63,521 nt of DNA, from assembly GCA_025054835.1 (NCBI GenBank), contig JANWZQ010000148.1, positions 1-63,521 of the forward strand. The letters run 5' to 3'. Origin of the DNA: Chthonomonadaceae bacterium (GTDB lineage Bacteria > Armatimonadota > Chthonomonadetes > Chthonomonadales > Chthonomonadaceae). The translations under genes were made by a program, and so were the position numbers. Positions 1 through 9,646 of the stretch are shown piece after piece; position 1 is the stretch's first letter; the number at the start of each line of letters is the position of its first letter. A model generated the notes under the pieces. The model searched no databases, had not been told where the DNA came from, and saw nothing but the letters and a program-made list of their open reading frames with translations.

Positions 1-61
1 GGGAACGCGGGTAGATCCAGTTCTGTTCTCCTGCTGCTCCGTGCAGTCTCCTGTGCGGGCG

Positions 62-2569
62 TTACGGGTCACCCTGCGTGTCGAAGTTGCGGATGAGCAG
101 GTCCAGATCCAGCACATCTACCACGCCGTCATCGTTGAGATCCGCCCGCCCTCCATTCCAGCGGGCATCGCCCGGCACGGTGTCAAACGCCCCGATCAGC
201 AGGTCCAGATCGAGCACATCCACGGCATTATCGCCGCTGGCATCACCGGCCGGCAGCGCTATCTGCAGGCCGTTCGCATCGCCACCGCGCAGATCGGTGC
301 GCACGTTACGGGCCAGCCACTTGCTCCCTTTGATGTGCACCGTGTAACTGCGCTTCGGCAGGCCATTCACCTGAAAATCGCCGTTGGATTGAACCGACAC
401 GTTCCGGGTGAAGCCGGGAGAGCCATCCTCGGGACGGAACTCGAACGGTACGGTCAGTCCTGCGGCAGGCACTCGTCCCTCCAGATACAGACGGCCCGAG
501 AGCACGCGGTTCGGTATGCCGGTGGTGACGAGGATCTGACTGAGCACCGCGCTGCCACCGGAGACGCGCTCCACGCGCAGGCCGTGAACGCCCCGGGAGA
601 GGTAGACAGGGATCGGGGGCAGGATGGTCTGCGCATTCCCTGTGTTCGGGTACGCAACTGTGCCTGCAGGCAGGCCATCTATCAGGATACGGCACACGCC
701 GGGGGCGCTGGAGGCCAGGCGCAAAGCGATCTCGTAGTCACCCGGCTCGGTAGCGCGCACCGTGTACCCGTACCACCGATAACCTGCGCCCAGAGTGATC
801 GGGTTATCGTTGTTACCGGTCGCCCATCCGTCGTGATTGATGTGGAACCGTCCTGCCATGATGGTGGCCGGCAGTGCGAAGCCGACGGTTGGTTCCGGGC
901 GGACGGGGGCGGCCAGCAGTTCGTCAAAGGCCTCCTGCTTCGGCCGGGGTTGCGTGCCCACCACAGCGTCGAAGGGGAGAAGTCCGTGTGCCCCGTTGAC
1001 CCCCAGGAAGTGCACGAACAGTTCTCCGCCGGCTTTAAAGAACTCGTCCACGCAACGCTTATAGATCTGCTTCATGCGAGGGTCGCGCTGGGCGGCCTGT
1101 ATGGCGCTGTCCAGCCCGGCAAAATCATCGAGACCCGTTCCCGACTCATAAGCGACCCGCTTTAGCCCGAACATGCTACACCAGTAGGTATCCCGGGCCA
1201 TGGTCTGGTAGTGCTCCGGCCACGCCAGCGCGTACCCGTTGAGGATGCTATCTACCGTGGCGTTGGGATCGTTTTTAATGCTGTCCGGGTAGCCATGCAC
1301 GTAGGCCGATCCCCCCGCGCCCCACAGGTAATCTCGCACCGGACGCGGATTGGGCACGTGGTTGCCGTCGGCGTTGTTGTAGTACCGATCCAGGAACATG
1401 AGACCGGTGTAGATCCAGTGTTGCCATTCGGCCTGCGTCTCGAACAGCGGACGCACCCGGGTCATCATTGCCTCCGGGCCGAACTCTTCCCGGAAGATGT
1501 CCGAGATCTGCATGATGCGTCGTGCCCAGAAGCGAGGCACTGCAATGCCTGTGTCCACACTCTGATCCGGCTGGATGCAGGCCCCATCGAAATTGATGCT
1601 GGTGGCCGGATTGGTCCGCAGATCTTCCGTGGCGAGCTGGACCGCGTGCCCCCACTGGGCGAAGGCGAAGTTCCAGACCTCGTTGCTGTATTCCACGTAG
1701 ATCTTGCGCTCCGGCTCCAGAGTATCCCGTAGCAGGCGCGCCAGCTGGCGCACGTAGTCGTCGGTGGCAAAGATGGGGATGTTGACCCAGGCGTCCTTGT
1801 CAAGCAGGTTGCACAGCAGAATGAACAGCTCCCACGGCGCCCCTTTGCCCTGCCAGCCATAGCCGGGATCGCGCGCCGCACCGTAGTAGGTCAGTTCCTC
1901 CACGCGCCGGCGGTCGCTCCAGTGACGCTGGATGTTGAAGTTGGTCGCAACGAAATCCATCGAGCGCAACACCTGCCCGCGATTGTGCGCGGCCAGATAC
2001 TCGGTGGTGAACACAGCGTTCGGCGGGTAGCTCTGAGTGGAGCCGATGGCGATCGGCCGCATCAACTTCAGGTTCGTCACGCCGGAATTAAGCGGGCTGG
2101 AGGGCGTGCGCCGGGTGTTCTGCAGGCGGATCAGGATCGAAGGCAGATCGCTGTTGATCACCAGCCGGGCCGTGGTCGTGTTGGTGGCCGGATCGTACTG
2201 CACGTTCTGTATCCCCCCGGTCCACGGTGCAGACACAGTGGCCTGCCCGGAGAAGTAGAGGCGATACGTGCCCCGGATGCTACCCATGCGCAGGTGATTC
2301 TGGGCGAAGTAGCCGTCGAACACAAAGATATCGCAGTCCGTGGTAGGCATGCCATTGGCGTCGACCGGGCCGTCGCTCAAGGTGCCAACCTGCCAGATGC
2401 GAGCGTCACATTTGAACATGTCGGCCCACGCCCGCTCGTTGTAGGCGTTGGCTGAGATGCTGATACCGAGGTGATAAGGCTCCTGCGCGCGCGTCACAGA
2501 ACAACAGGAGGGCAACCACATCGCCACGCTACACAGGATCCCCACACAGCGAGAAGTCACAGATCTCAT
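62..2569 (-). CDS. Secreted glycosidase-like/carbohydrate-binding protein with C-terminal dockerin-type repeats
   Basis: An 835-residue exported protein. The start at 2569 was chosen because an AAAGGA ribosome site precedes it and a hydrophobic signal peptide follows directly (residues about 1-28). The central region contains YVEYSNEVWN, a sequence typical of bacterial cellulose-binding or glycoside-hydrolase-like TIM barrels. About residues 560-690 look like a beta-sandwich carbohydrate-binding module, followed by a short carboxypeptidase-regulatory-like beta domain. The last 55 residues hold two calcium-loop repeats, GDASGDNAVDVLDLDLLIG and ADLNDDGVVDVLDLDLLIR, which have the two-fold organisation of dockerin type I. 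A role in extracellular polysaccharide binding or cleavage is inferred. No catalytic acid pair could be assigned with certainty. Confidence 0.85.
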   Translation of the reverse strand: MRSVTSRCVGILCSVAMWLPSCCSVTRAQEPYHLGISISANAYNERAWADMFKCDARIWQVGTLSDGPVDANGMPTTDCDIFVFDGYFAQNHLRMGSIRGTYRLYFSGQATVSAPWTGGIQNVQYDPATNTTTARLVINSDLPSILIRLQNTRRTPSSPLNSGVTNLKLMRPIAIGSTQSYPPNAVFTTEYLAAHNRGQVLRSMDFVATNFNIQRHWSDRRRVEELTYYGAARDPGYGWQGKGAPWELFILLCNLLDKDAWVNIPIFATDDYVRQLARLLRDTLEPERKIYVEYSNEVWNFAFAQWGHAVQLATEDLRTNPATSINFDGACIQPDQSVDTGIAVPRFWARRIMQISDIFREEFGPEAMMTRVRPLFETQAEWQHWIYTGLMFLDRYYNNADGNHVPNPRPVRDYLWGAGGSAYVHGYPDSIKNDPNATVDSILNGYALAWPEHYQTMARDTYWCSMFGLKRVAYESGTGLDDFAGLDSAIQAAQRDPRMKQIYKRCVDEFFKAGGELFVHFLGVNGAHGLLPFDAVVGTQPRPKQEAFDELLAAPVRPEPTVGFALPATIMAGRFHINHDGWATGNNDNPITLGAGYRWYGYTVRATEPGDYEIALRLASSAPGVCRILIDGLPAGTVAYPNTGNAQTILPPIPVYLSRGVHGLRVERVSGGSAVLSQILVTTGIPNRVLSGRLYLEGRVPAAGLTVPFEFRPEDGSPGFTRNVSVQSNGDFQVNGLPKRSYTVHIKGSKWLARNVRTDLRGGDANGLQIALPAGDASGDNAVDVLDLDLLIGAFDTVPGDARWNGGRADLNDDGVVDVLDLDLLIRNFDTQGDP

Positions 2570-2665
2570 AGGTGGAGTTCCTTTCCGGGGTTCCCGTCTC
2601 ATGCTGCAGAGGATTCCCTCTACAGATTACCTGCATATTTCGTGCCGTCGGCGGGGAGTCCTGCA

Positions 2666-3625
2666 TCAGGCGCGCAGGTCTGTGGAAGGCACGAAGTCCT
2701 GTCCGGAGACCACCTGTGCGATCTGCGTCCAGATCTCCTGGTAGGTCGGGTAGCGTGGCTCGAATCCGAGTTCGCGCCGGATGCGCGCGTTGCTCAGGCG
2801 GTAGGAAGCGGTGAAGACTTCCAGTGTGAGCGCGCCGGCCAGCATGCGAGCCAGGAACGTCGGTACTGTGCGAGGTGGTGGGGCGCCCAGCACACGCGCC
2901 GCAAAGGGAAGCACCTCCTGCATACGTGCCGGCGCACTATCCGCGACGTTGTAGATCCTGCCAGCAGCGACGTCTGGACGGGCCAGCGCGCAGAGCACGG
3001 CCTGTACCGCATCGTCAACATGGATCAGGCTCAGGTAGGCGCTCCCGTCTCCGATGATCGGCAACAGGCCACGCCGCAACGCGGCCACGCTCTGTTGCGT
3101 ATGCCATGCATCCGCTGCCATCAGGGCGGCAAAACGCAACAGCACACCAGGAACCGATGCCGTGCGAACCTGCTCCTCCATGCGCAGTGTCGCCTGCAGG
3201 AACGGGTGTGTCGACAGAGGCGCTTCCTCATCGATCCAGTCCTCTCCGCGGGGCGCGCAGACGTAGCCGGCACTGGATTGCACAAAGAGACGGACGCTCA
3301 TCTCATGGGCCGCCGCCAGCAGGTTGGCCGTGCCCTCCACGCGCACCCGGTCGTTCTCCGCCCAGTCCTCTGGATGCACCCGGAGCCGGCGGGGAATGGC
3401 GGACGTCAGGTTTACGATGGCCTCCGGGCGCGCCTCGCGGACGGCCCGCAGGGTCGCATCGGCGTCCAGCACATCACCCCGCACGGGCGTTGCCCCTGTC
3501 AGGCTGACATCCAGCAAGCCATGGGGTGTGCGCGCCAGTCCGAACACAGTATGCCCTGCTTCCTGCAGTCGGGGAAGCAGGGCGCGCCCCATCACTCCGG
3601 TTGCTCCCGCTACCAGTATGCGCAT
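2666..3625 (-). CDS. NAD(P)-dependent epimerase/dehydratase-like protein (extended SDR, catalytic Tyr/Lys replaced)
   Basis: A 319-residue Rossmann-fold protein. It begins MRILVAGATGVMG, which supplies the GxxGxxG nucleotide-binding loop (G7, G10, G13). The start at 3625 has an AAGGGAG ribosome site. The strand following the loop, an acidic residue near D51 and a VNLTSAIPRR segment fit the extended SDR family. Where family members carry YxxxK this protein reads HPFLQATLRMEE, so the Tyr is F142 and the Lys is T146; the upstream SSAGY serine is kept. It may therefore be a binding or regulatory SDR rather than a standard epimerase. It lies 96 bp downstream of nothing co-directional, between a dockerin-type gene and a divergent gene, so context does not name a substrate. 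Confidence 0.85.
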   Translation of the reverse strand: MRILVAGATGVMGRALLPRLQEAGHTVFGLARTPHGLLDVSLTGATPVRGDVLDADATLRAVREARPEAIVNLTSAIPRRLRVHPEDWAENDRVRVEGTANLLAAAHEMSVRLFVQSSAGYVCAPRGEDWIDEEAPLSTHPFLQATLRMEEQVRTASVPGVLLRFAALMAADAWHTQQSVAALRRGLLPIIGDGSAYLSLIHVDDAVQAVLCALARPDVAAGRIYNVADSAPARMQEVLPFAARVLGAPPPRTVPTFLARMLAGALTLEVFTASYRLSNARIRRELGFEPRYPTYQEIWTQIAQVVSGQDFVPSTDLRA

Positions 3626-3845
3626 GCCGTGTCGCTCCCTTTCGATGCACCGTACCTGCAACGCGGACGTTTCTGCACCTACTTACGGATCAGGACGCCC
3701 GGGGTTCCATGCAGGGCGCAGGTGCCGGGGATCAGGGAACTACGGGCGCGGGTTGCAAAAAGGTCCGGAACAGGGGATAATCAACAGGGTGCCAGACACC
3801 CGCCCGGATACTTCCGGGAAGACATCAGCAAAAGGTAGGCATCCC

Positions 3846-5846
3846 ATGCGCCTGATAGCCTGTGCGGTTCTTTCGGCCCTGATCGGCCTGCTCCACGTGA
3901 CGTCCGGTTTCAGAACGCCGGTGTGCGCGGACGGCAAACGACCGCCGTCCTCCGGGGCCCGGGCGACAAAGCCGCCTGCGAAGAGCATGCTGGACGCTGT
4001 CCTGCGCGAGGCGATCCGCACCGCACCGGACGCTTCCGACTGGCCCAACCACGACTACGCGCGTCTGCTGGATCTCGGGGAAGTTCGCGTCGCCAGTGAC
4101 GGCACCGTGCGTGCCGTTTATCGGGAAACTTACAAGCTGTTCAACGAACGTGCACGTCATCTGGCCGAGGTCCACCTGCCGTTCAACTCCAGTTACCAGT
4201 CCGTGCGCGTACTCTCGGCACGCACCATCCGCAGAGACGGCACTGTGGTGCCGGTGCGACCGGCCGACATCCGGCTCTCGGCTGCCGTCAGCGACTTTCC
4301 CCTCTACGAGGATGCCCTCTACACCAGCTTCTCCATGCCTGCCATTGAGGACGGGTGCGTGATCGACTACACCTATGAGATGATCACCCGACCGTTGCTC
4401 ATTCCCGGGCACTTCTGGACCTACTGGGGCTTCTCGGGCCCGGAACCGGTGCAGTTGAGCCGGTACACCCTGCATGTGCCGGCCGACAGAGCGTTGCGCT
4501 TCAAAGTCTACAACGATCCGGGGCTCAAGCCCGTTGTCCGTAACGCGCCCGATGGCCGGACCCGCACCTACATCTGGGAGCGCCGGGGACTGGAACCGAT
4601 CAAACTGGAGCCCGCGATGCCGCCTCTGGCCGACGTACGCGTCTACATGGAGGTCTCTTCGCTGGGCAGCTGGGAAGAGATCGGCAGGTGGTTCTGGCAA
4701 CTGGCTCGATCGCAGATCAAGCCCACCGACCGGATCCGCGCCACCGTTGCGCGCCTGATCGAGGGCAGGAGCTCCGAGCGCGAGAAGGCCGCCGCTCTCT
4801 ACGATTTTGTGGCCAACCGCGTCCGCTACGTCGGCCTGGAATTTGGCCTCTCCGCCTATCGCCCGCATGCCGCGCCAGAAGTGCACGACAGGCTCTACGG
4901 CGACTGCAAGGACAAGACCACTCTGCTGGTGACCATGCTTGGCCTGGTCGGCATCGAGGCACGTCCGGCACTGGTCCGCACTGGCGACCCGCGCCCGGTA
5001 GAACCTGCGTTGCCCACGCTCAACGTGTTTAACCACTGCATCGCAGTCGCGCAAATCGAGGGGAAGGAGGTCTGGCTCGACCCCACTGCGGAGACCTGCC
5101 CGCTTGGCGATATCCCGGAGAGTATTCGGGGCGCGCAGGCGCTGGTCGTTGGAGACGAGGGGCCCCGGTTCCGTACCATACCGGTCTATGCTCCCGACGA
5201 AAACCGGGTGGAATGGGACCTGCAGGTGCGCCTCCAGCCCGATGGGGGGGCACAGACCGAGTTCTCGATGTCGCTCCGGGGCGCTGCCGCACAGGCCCTG
5301 CGGGCAACCGCGCGCTCCCTGCAACCGGACAAACGCAAGGAATGGATGCGCGCGCTGGCCACGCAGTTTGCGCCCGGCAGTCAGTTGAAGCGCTTCCAGC
5401 TGCCCGATGGCACAGACAAGACCGACCCCTTCACCCTGCAGCTGACCATCGACTCCCCGGCCTACGCCCGGCCGGTAGGCAGTCTCCTGTTGGTGCCCAT
5501 TCGCCTCACTCCCGGGCAGATGGAACGGCGCAACCCCTTTGCCACGCAGGACACCCGCGTCTGGCCCATCGTGGAAACCGACAATTCGCGCACGCGTATT
5601 CGCTCCACATTCATTCTCCCGGAGGGGTACCGGGTGGAGGAGGTCCCGGCGGATCTGAGGCTCTCCTGCGACGTGCAGCAGTTCGAACGCACGGTAGCTC
5701 GATCAGAGGACGGTAGAAGCGTGACCGTGATCGTGACCATCACGGAACGGGCAGGCAGCGTGCCACCCACCGACGTCGAGAAAGTGCGCGCCTACTACGA
5801 CAGTGTGCTGAAAGCGGCCGAGGACCAGATCGTTCTCAAACGCTGA
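3846..5846 (+). CDS. Exported DUF3857 / transglutaminase-like protein
   Basis: A 666-residue protein with an N-terminal signal sequence (MRLIACAVLSALIGLLHVTS). The ATG at 3846 follows AAAGGTAGG, whereas the long upstream in-frame extension overlaps the neighbouring gene's promoter region and has no protein character. Residues about 70-240 match the DUF3857 beta-rich domain. A transglutaminase-like core follows, with an apparent catalytic triad: C354 in YGDCKDKT, H397 in FNHCIAV and D412 in WLDPTAE. The C-terminal third is a DUF3858-like beta domain. Such proteins are periplasmic or surface-attached in Bacteroidetes, Planctomycetes and Armatimonadota; their substrate is unknown. It ends 27 bp from a convergent gene, leaving no room for a separate terminator. 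Confidence 0.9.
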   Translation: MRLIACAVLSALIGLLHVTSGFRTPVCADGKRPPSSGARATKPPAKSMLDAVLREAIRTAPDASDWPNHDYARLLDLGEVRVASDGTVRAVYRETYKLFNERARHLAEVHLPFNSSYQSVRVLSARTIRRDGTVVPVRPADIRLSAAVSDFPLYEDALYTSFSMPAIEDGCVIDYTYEMITRPLLIPGHFWTYWGFSGPEPVQLSRYTLHVPADRALRFKVYNDPGLKPVVRNAPDGRTRTYIWERRGLEPIKLEPAMPPLADVRVYMEVSSLGSWEEIGRWFWQLARSQIKPTDRIRATVARLIEGRSSEREKAAALYDFVANRVRYVGLEFGLSAYRPHAAPEVHDRLYGDCKDKTTLLVTMLGLVGIEARPALVRTGDPRPVEPALPTLNVFNHCIAVAQIEGKEVWLDPTAETCPLGDIPESIRGAQALVVGDEGPRFRTIPVYAPDENRVEWDLQVRLQPDGGAQTEFSMSLRGAAAQALRATARSLQPDKRKEWMRALATQFAPGSQLKRFQLPDGTDKTDPFTLQLTIDSPAYARPVGSLLLVPIRLTPGQMERRNPFATQDTRVWPIVETDNSRTRIRSTFILPEGYRVEEVPADLRLSCDVQQFERTVARSEDGRSVTVIVTITERAGSVPPTDVEKVRAYYDSVLKAAEDQIVLKR

Positions 5847-5873
5847 TCCCTGCGTGTAGGCTCCGGGGTGTGG

Positions 5874-7040
5874 TCATTCTTCTGCAAGGTGCCACGCAAA
5901 GCGCGTGCCGTCATCGGTGGCCGTTTCTTCCACGCCCATGGGACGCAGGTTGGGCAGATTCTTCCCCCAGCAACGTCGGGCCTCGCTCAGGTAGTACAGG
6001 TAGTTGCGCAACGGCACGTCCGGGGGGACACGGTGATCGGGCGTGGGAATGTAGCCGCCTTCTTCCACCAGCGGGGCCAGCCGCTCCACTTCCTGGGTGA
6101 TCTCCTCCCGGGTGCTGGCCAGGATCTGCTTGCTGAAGCCGCCGATCATGCGCAGATCCGTGCCGTACTCCTTCCGGTACCGGAGCGGATCGGCACCCCA
6201 TGCGCCGATCTCGAGCGGGAACATGGTGTTCACTCCTGCTTCCAGCCACAACGGTAGCAACTGCGTAATGTCCCCATCACAGTCCACGATCACGATATCC
6301 GTGCCATGCTGGCGGAGGAGCTCTGTGATCCGCCGGTACCGGGGGACCAGCACCTGCGCGAAGACCTTCGGCGACAGCAGGGGGCCGGCGCGGTAACACA
6401 TATCTTCCCACAGGAGCGCGTACTCGAATCGAATCCCTGCCTCCAGTGCTGGAGTGATGGCCTGGATCACACAGTCGGCGATGGTCTCCACCATCTCCTC
6501 GAACAGCGCGCGATCGTCGTAGATCAGCATGGAGACGCCTTCCAGACCCATCCAGTTCCGGATCCACCCGTAGAGGGAGCCCACCTGGATGCCCAGCGGA
6601 TAGTCCCGACCGGGGTCCAGATATTCTGTCAACAGCTGGGGCCAGTTTCGCGGGTAGCGGTGCGGGGCGCAACCATTCAACCGCCAGCGGAACTCGACTT
6701 CCCAACTGGCCCGGCCACGCAACGTGTGGCGGAGATGACGGGGTATCGAGCTGGCAAACTTGCTGCGTTCCTTGACCACCCCGTCGCTGTCCCGCACAAT
6801 CTCGGTCTCCCCGTGATCTTCCATCACGATGGCCCGGAAGGGCGGGTGCAGGCCCACGTTAATCGGCGCGAGGATCCACTGCGGATCCATTCCGAAGAAC
6901 GCGTCGGTGTCAACGTCGTGGGGCAGACCCTGTTCCTCCCAGAGGAACAGGGTCTCTTCCCAGAAACCGAAGTCCATAATCGGACTGCGGTCGCGGGGCA
7001 GGTAGTGCATGGTCGCGTGAAACCGTTCTCGAGCGTTCAT
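5874..7040 (-). CDS. Uroporphyrinogen decarboxylase (URO-D) family protein
   Basis: A 388-residue soluble protein beginning MNARERFHATMHYLPRDRSP, the usual opening of the URO-D superfamily. The start at 7040 is preceded by AGAGG. The C-terminal half carries the family pattern around IVDCDGDITQLLPLWLEAG, followed by MFPLEIGAWGADP and a TPDHRVPPDVP segment near the end. This lineage of URO-D-like proteins is usually not the haem enzyme HemE; relatives include corrinoid methyltransferases of the MtaA/CmuA type, and many are uncharacterised. No heme or corrinoid genes lie nearby, so a methyltransferase-like role is only a family-based guess. It is transcribed divergently from the thiolase across about 260 bp of regulatory DNA. 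Confidence 0.88.
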   Translation of the reverse strand: MNARERFHATMHYLPRDRSPIMDFGFWEETLFLWEEQGLPHDVDTDAFFGMDPQWILAPINVGLHPPFRAIVMEDHGETEIVRDSDGVVKERSKFASSIPRHLRHTLRGRASWEVEFRWRLNGCAPHRYPRNWPQLLTEYLDPGRDYPLGIQVGSLYGWIRNWMGLEGVSMLIYDDRALFEEMVETIADCVIQAITPALEAGIRFEYALLWEDMCYRAGPLLSPKVFAQVLVPRYRRITELLRQHGTDIVIVDCDGDITQLLPLWLEAGVNTMFPLEIGAWGADPLRYRKEYGTDLRMIGGFSKQILASTREEITQEVERLAPLVEEGGYIPTPDHRVPPDVPLRNYLYYLSEARRCWGKNLPNLRPMGVEETATDDGTRFAWHLAEE

Positions 7041-7215
7041 GCCGTGTGCCTCTCTGGCAGAAAGGGTTGCGCCGGCAGAGGTAGCGGCGCATGTGCGGGC
7101 CCTGCTCGCATTCAAGCCAGAGCACGCTTGTTTCCACTTGCAATGAGATTGGCGCAAAAACGGATCGTTGCGTATCCGCCAAACGAAGGATTTTTTTCCT
7201 CCAGGGCCAATTCAC

Positions 7216-7263
7216 TAGAGTGAGTGTTCCCCGTGTGCGCCACGTAGATAGAGTGAGATTTCC
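7216..7263 (+). promoter_or_regulatory. Pair of 15-bp direct repeats upstream of thiolase
   Basis: Two copies of TAGAGTGAGNNTTCC lie at 7216-7230 and 7249-7263. Thirteen of 15 positions agree and the spacing is exactly 33 bp, close to three helical turns. They sit in the divergent region just upstream of the thiolase start at 7302, so they could be tandem binding sites for a regulator. No regulator gene is adjacent, and no convincing sigma-70 promoter could be aligned here. Confidence 0.4.
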
Positions 7264-7301
7264 GGGGTCCACCGTCCCGGGGAAAGCGAGGGGTACGCAC
7301 A

Positions 7302-8477
7302 ATGCGAGAGGTGGTGCTGGTAGGAGCAACCCGAACTGCCATCGGCAAATCGCCACGCGGCACGCTGCGCCACACCCGTCCGGACGATCTGGGGGCGTTT
7401 GTGCTCTGTGCGGTTATCGAACGCGTTCCGGGGCTCGCCCCGGAGGAAGTCGAGGATGTGATCCTGGGGTGTGCTACACCAGAAGCCGAACAGGGGTTCA
7501 ACGTGGCGCGCGTGGCGGCCCTGCGCGCCGGATTGCCGGACAGCGTTCCGGGCATGACGCTCAATCGCTTCTGTGCCTCCGGACTGGAGGCCATCGCAGT
7601 TGCTGCCGCCAGGATCGCAACTGGCCAGGCCGACATCGTGATTGCCGGGGGCACCGAGTCGATGACCATGGTTCCGTTCATGGGGCCGGGCACACGCCCC
7701 AATCCCGTGTTGATGGAGCGTCGGCCGGATACCTACCTGAGCATGGGACTCTGCGTGGAGGGGCTGGCCCGGGAGTACGGCATCACCCGGCAGGAGGCGG
7801 ACGCATTCGCCCTGCAGTCGCACCAGAAAGCGGTAGCAGCACAGGACTCGGGCCGGTTCTCGGGGGAGATTGCTCCGATCACCGTCAAGGTGCAGGAAGG
7901 AGAAGGCGACGCAGTAACCGTGCGAGAGGTGCTTTTTGCCCGGGATGAGGGGCCGCGACGGGATACATCGCTGGACGCGCTGGCGCAGCTCCAGCCCGCC
8001 TTCTGCGAGGGAGGGATCATCACCGCAGGCAACGCCTCCCAGCGCAGCGATGGAGCTGCCGCCGTGGTGCTGACCACCCGGGAGATCGCCCGGGCACGTG
8101 GCTGGGAGCCGCTGGCACGCTTCGTGGACTATGCAGTGACCGCGGTGGCCCCGGAACAGTTCGGCATCGCTCCGGCCTACGCCATTCCGAAGGTGCTGCA
8201 TCGCGCCAGCGTCCCCCTGCAGGATGTCGACCTGATCGAGTTCAACGAGGCGTTCGCCGCGCAGGTACTGGCGACGCACCGGATCTACCCGCTGCCAATG
8301 GAGCGCGTCAATGTCAACGGTGGCGCGGTGGCCCTCGGGCACCCGCTGGGCGCAACCGGAGCCCGACAGACAGTCACACTGGTCCACGAGGCACGGCGGC
8401 GCGGGGCGCGTTACGGACTGGTCACCATGTGTGCCGCCCTGGGCATGGGGGCCGCCGGACTGTTCGCATTCGACTGA
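7302..8477 (+). CDS. Acetyl-CoA C-acyltransferase (thiolase)
   Basis: A 391-residue thiolase of the usual length. It catalyses reversible Claisen condensation or thiolytic cleavage of acyl-CoA. The catalytic residues are all visible: nucleophile C91 in [11 protein letters not shown]347 in [15 protein letters not shown] and C377 in [11 protein letters not shown]. The ATG at 7302 follows a GAGGGG ribosome site. The paralogue type (degradative FadA-like or biosynthetic PhaA-like) cannot be told from motifs alone; no hydroxyacyl-CoA dehydrogenase lies next to it. The next gene starts 37 bp downstream on the same strand, so the two are probably one transcript ended by the terminator at 9490. Confidence 0.95.
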   Translation: MREVVLVGATRTAIGKSPRGTLRHTRPDDLGAFVLCAVIERVPGLAPEEVEDVILGCATPEAEQGFNVARVAALRAGLPDSVPGMTLNRFCASGLEAIAVAAARIATGQADIVIAGGTESMTMVPFMGPGTRPNPVLMERRPDTYLSMGLCVEGLAREYGITRQEADAFALQSHQKAVAAQDSGRFSGEIAPITVKVQEGEGDAVTVREVLFARDEGPRRDTSLDALAQLQPAFCEGGIITAGNASQRSDGAAAVVLTTREIARARGWEPLARFVDYAVTAVAPEQFGIAPAYAIPKVLHRASVPLQDVDLIEFNEAFAAQVLATHRIYPLPMERVNVNGGAVALGHPLGATGARQTVTLVHEARRRGARYGLVTMCAALGMGAAGLFAFD

Positions 8478-8514
8478 GAGCAACTGCTTGAAGACTCAGA
8501 AAGGAGACGTACCG

Positions 8515-9468
8515 ATGGATCCACAGGGACAGAGCCGCCGACGTTTTCTTGCTACCGGGGCCGCCTCGGTCGCAGCGACGTCCGCGGCACTCGTGGAAGG
8601 CGGGGCGGAGCCGGCTGCACAACCCGCCCGCGTGATCACGCCCCCCGCAAAGCGACTGCTGTTATCGTGCAAACTGACCATGATCGCCAGAGAGATCGAC
8701 GGCAGGCAACTGTCGCTGGCCGAGCGGTTGAAAATGGCGGCCGAGGCGGGCTTCGATGGCGTGGATCTGGACGAGGCTGCGGCATACACGCCGGAGCAGG
8801 CACGCGAGGCAGTCCGGGAGTCCGGGGTGTTCGTGCACAACGCGATCAACCACGCACACTGGTCGCAGCGACTCACCAGTCCGAAGCCGGAGGAGCGGGC
8901 GCAGGCGGTGGCCAACCTGGAGCACTGCGTGCGCGTCTCTCATGCGGCCGGGGGAAGCGGAGTGCTGCTGGTAGTGGGGCACGGCAAAGACGGGCCCGCC
9001 GAGGAGATTGAGGAGCGGTGCCGTCAGGAAATCCGGAAAGTGCTGCCACTGGCCGCCGCACTGGGTCAGAAGATCCTTGTGGAGAACGTGTGGAACCACA
9101 TGATGTACAATCATGATGCCCCGCCCGAGCAGACTCCGGAGCGCTTCATCCGCTTTGTCGACAGTTTCAACAGTCCGTGGGTGGGCATGTACTACGATCT
9201 GGGCAATCACTGGAAGTATGGTCAGCCCGGCGAGTGGGTGCGCGCCTTCGGGTACCGTTGTGTGAAGCTCGACGTCAAAGGGTTCAGCCGCAAGGCGGAT
9301 AAGTTTGTCGACATCACCGCGGAGGAGGATGATCTGCCCTGGGCCGATGTGCGCAGAGCTCTGGAAGAGATCCACTTCACCGGGTGGGCTACCGCCGAAG
9401 TGGGCGGGGGCGATGTGAAGCGGTTGACCGTGGTACGCCAGCAGATGCAGAAGGCGTTCGGCCTGTAA
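8515..9468 (+). CDS. Tat-exported sugar phosphate isomerase/epimerase-like TIM-barrel protein
   Basis: A 317-residue protein of the xylose-isomerase-like TIM-barrel family. The N-terminus, with SRRRFLATGAASVAAT, is a twin-arginine signal, so the protein is predicted to be folded before export to the cell surface or periplasm. The ATG at 8515 has an AAGGAG ribosome site. Metal-binding positions of the family appear in ILVENVWNH (Glu), the YYDLGNHWKYG segment (Asp, His) and the late TAEVGGGD (Glu). Proteins of this type are abundant in Planctomycetes and Armatimonadota and usually have no assigned sugar substrate. It is co-directional with the thiolase 37 bp upstream, and an intrinsic terminator follows at 9490. 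Confidence 0.9.
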   Translation: MDPQGQSRRRFLATGAASVAATSAALVEGGAEPAAQPARVITPPAKRLLLSCKLTMIAREIDGRQLSLAERLKMAAEAGFDGVDLDEAAAYTPEQAREAVRESGVFVHNAINHAHWSQRLTSPKPEERAQAVANLEHCVRVSHAAGGSGVLLVVGHGKDGPAEEIEERCRQEIRKVLPLAAALGQKILVENVWNHMMYNHDAPPEQTPERFIRFVDSFNSPWVGMYYDLGNHWKYGQPGEWVRAFGYRCVKLDVKGFSRKADKFVDITAEEDDLPWADVRRALEEIHFTGWATAEVGGGDVKRLTVVRQQMQKAFGL

Positions 9469-9489
9469 CACGCAGATAGTCGGAATTTC

Positions 9490-9527
9490 ATGCCGGTCTT
9501 TCCCTCGTGAAATGACCGGCATTTTTG
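9490..9527 (+). terminator. Rho-independent terminator after the thiolase/TIM-barrel pair
   Basis: The arms ATGCCGGTC (9490-9498) and GACCGGCAT (9514-9522) pair perfectly, the loop adds a TTTC/GAAA inner pairing, and TTTTTG follows. It lies 22 bp after the TIM-barrel stop codon and separates that transcript from the Hsp70-like gene. Confidence 0.85.
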
Positions 9528-9646
9528 CGCCCGGCAGGACGAAAGGGCTTCTGTGACTAAGTACAGATATGTTGTTCCGCTGTACCCTGACTGGCAGTAC
9601 CGGAGAGGTGCTGCCCCGAACCTGAGAATGCGTGGGAGAGCCTGCG

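Noticed and set aside
41-1165. Long open frame opposite the dockerin-type gene
   Set aside because: It lies antisense to a protein with a signal peptide, repeats and recognised domains, and its own translation has no family-like features.
3825-5324. 499-codon frame opposite the transglutaminase-like gene
   Set aside because: Open by GC-rich codon bias only; the plus-strand protein has a catalytic triad and known domains.
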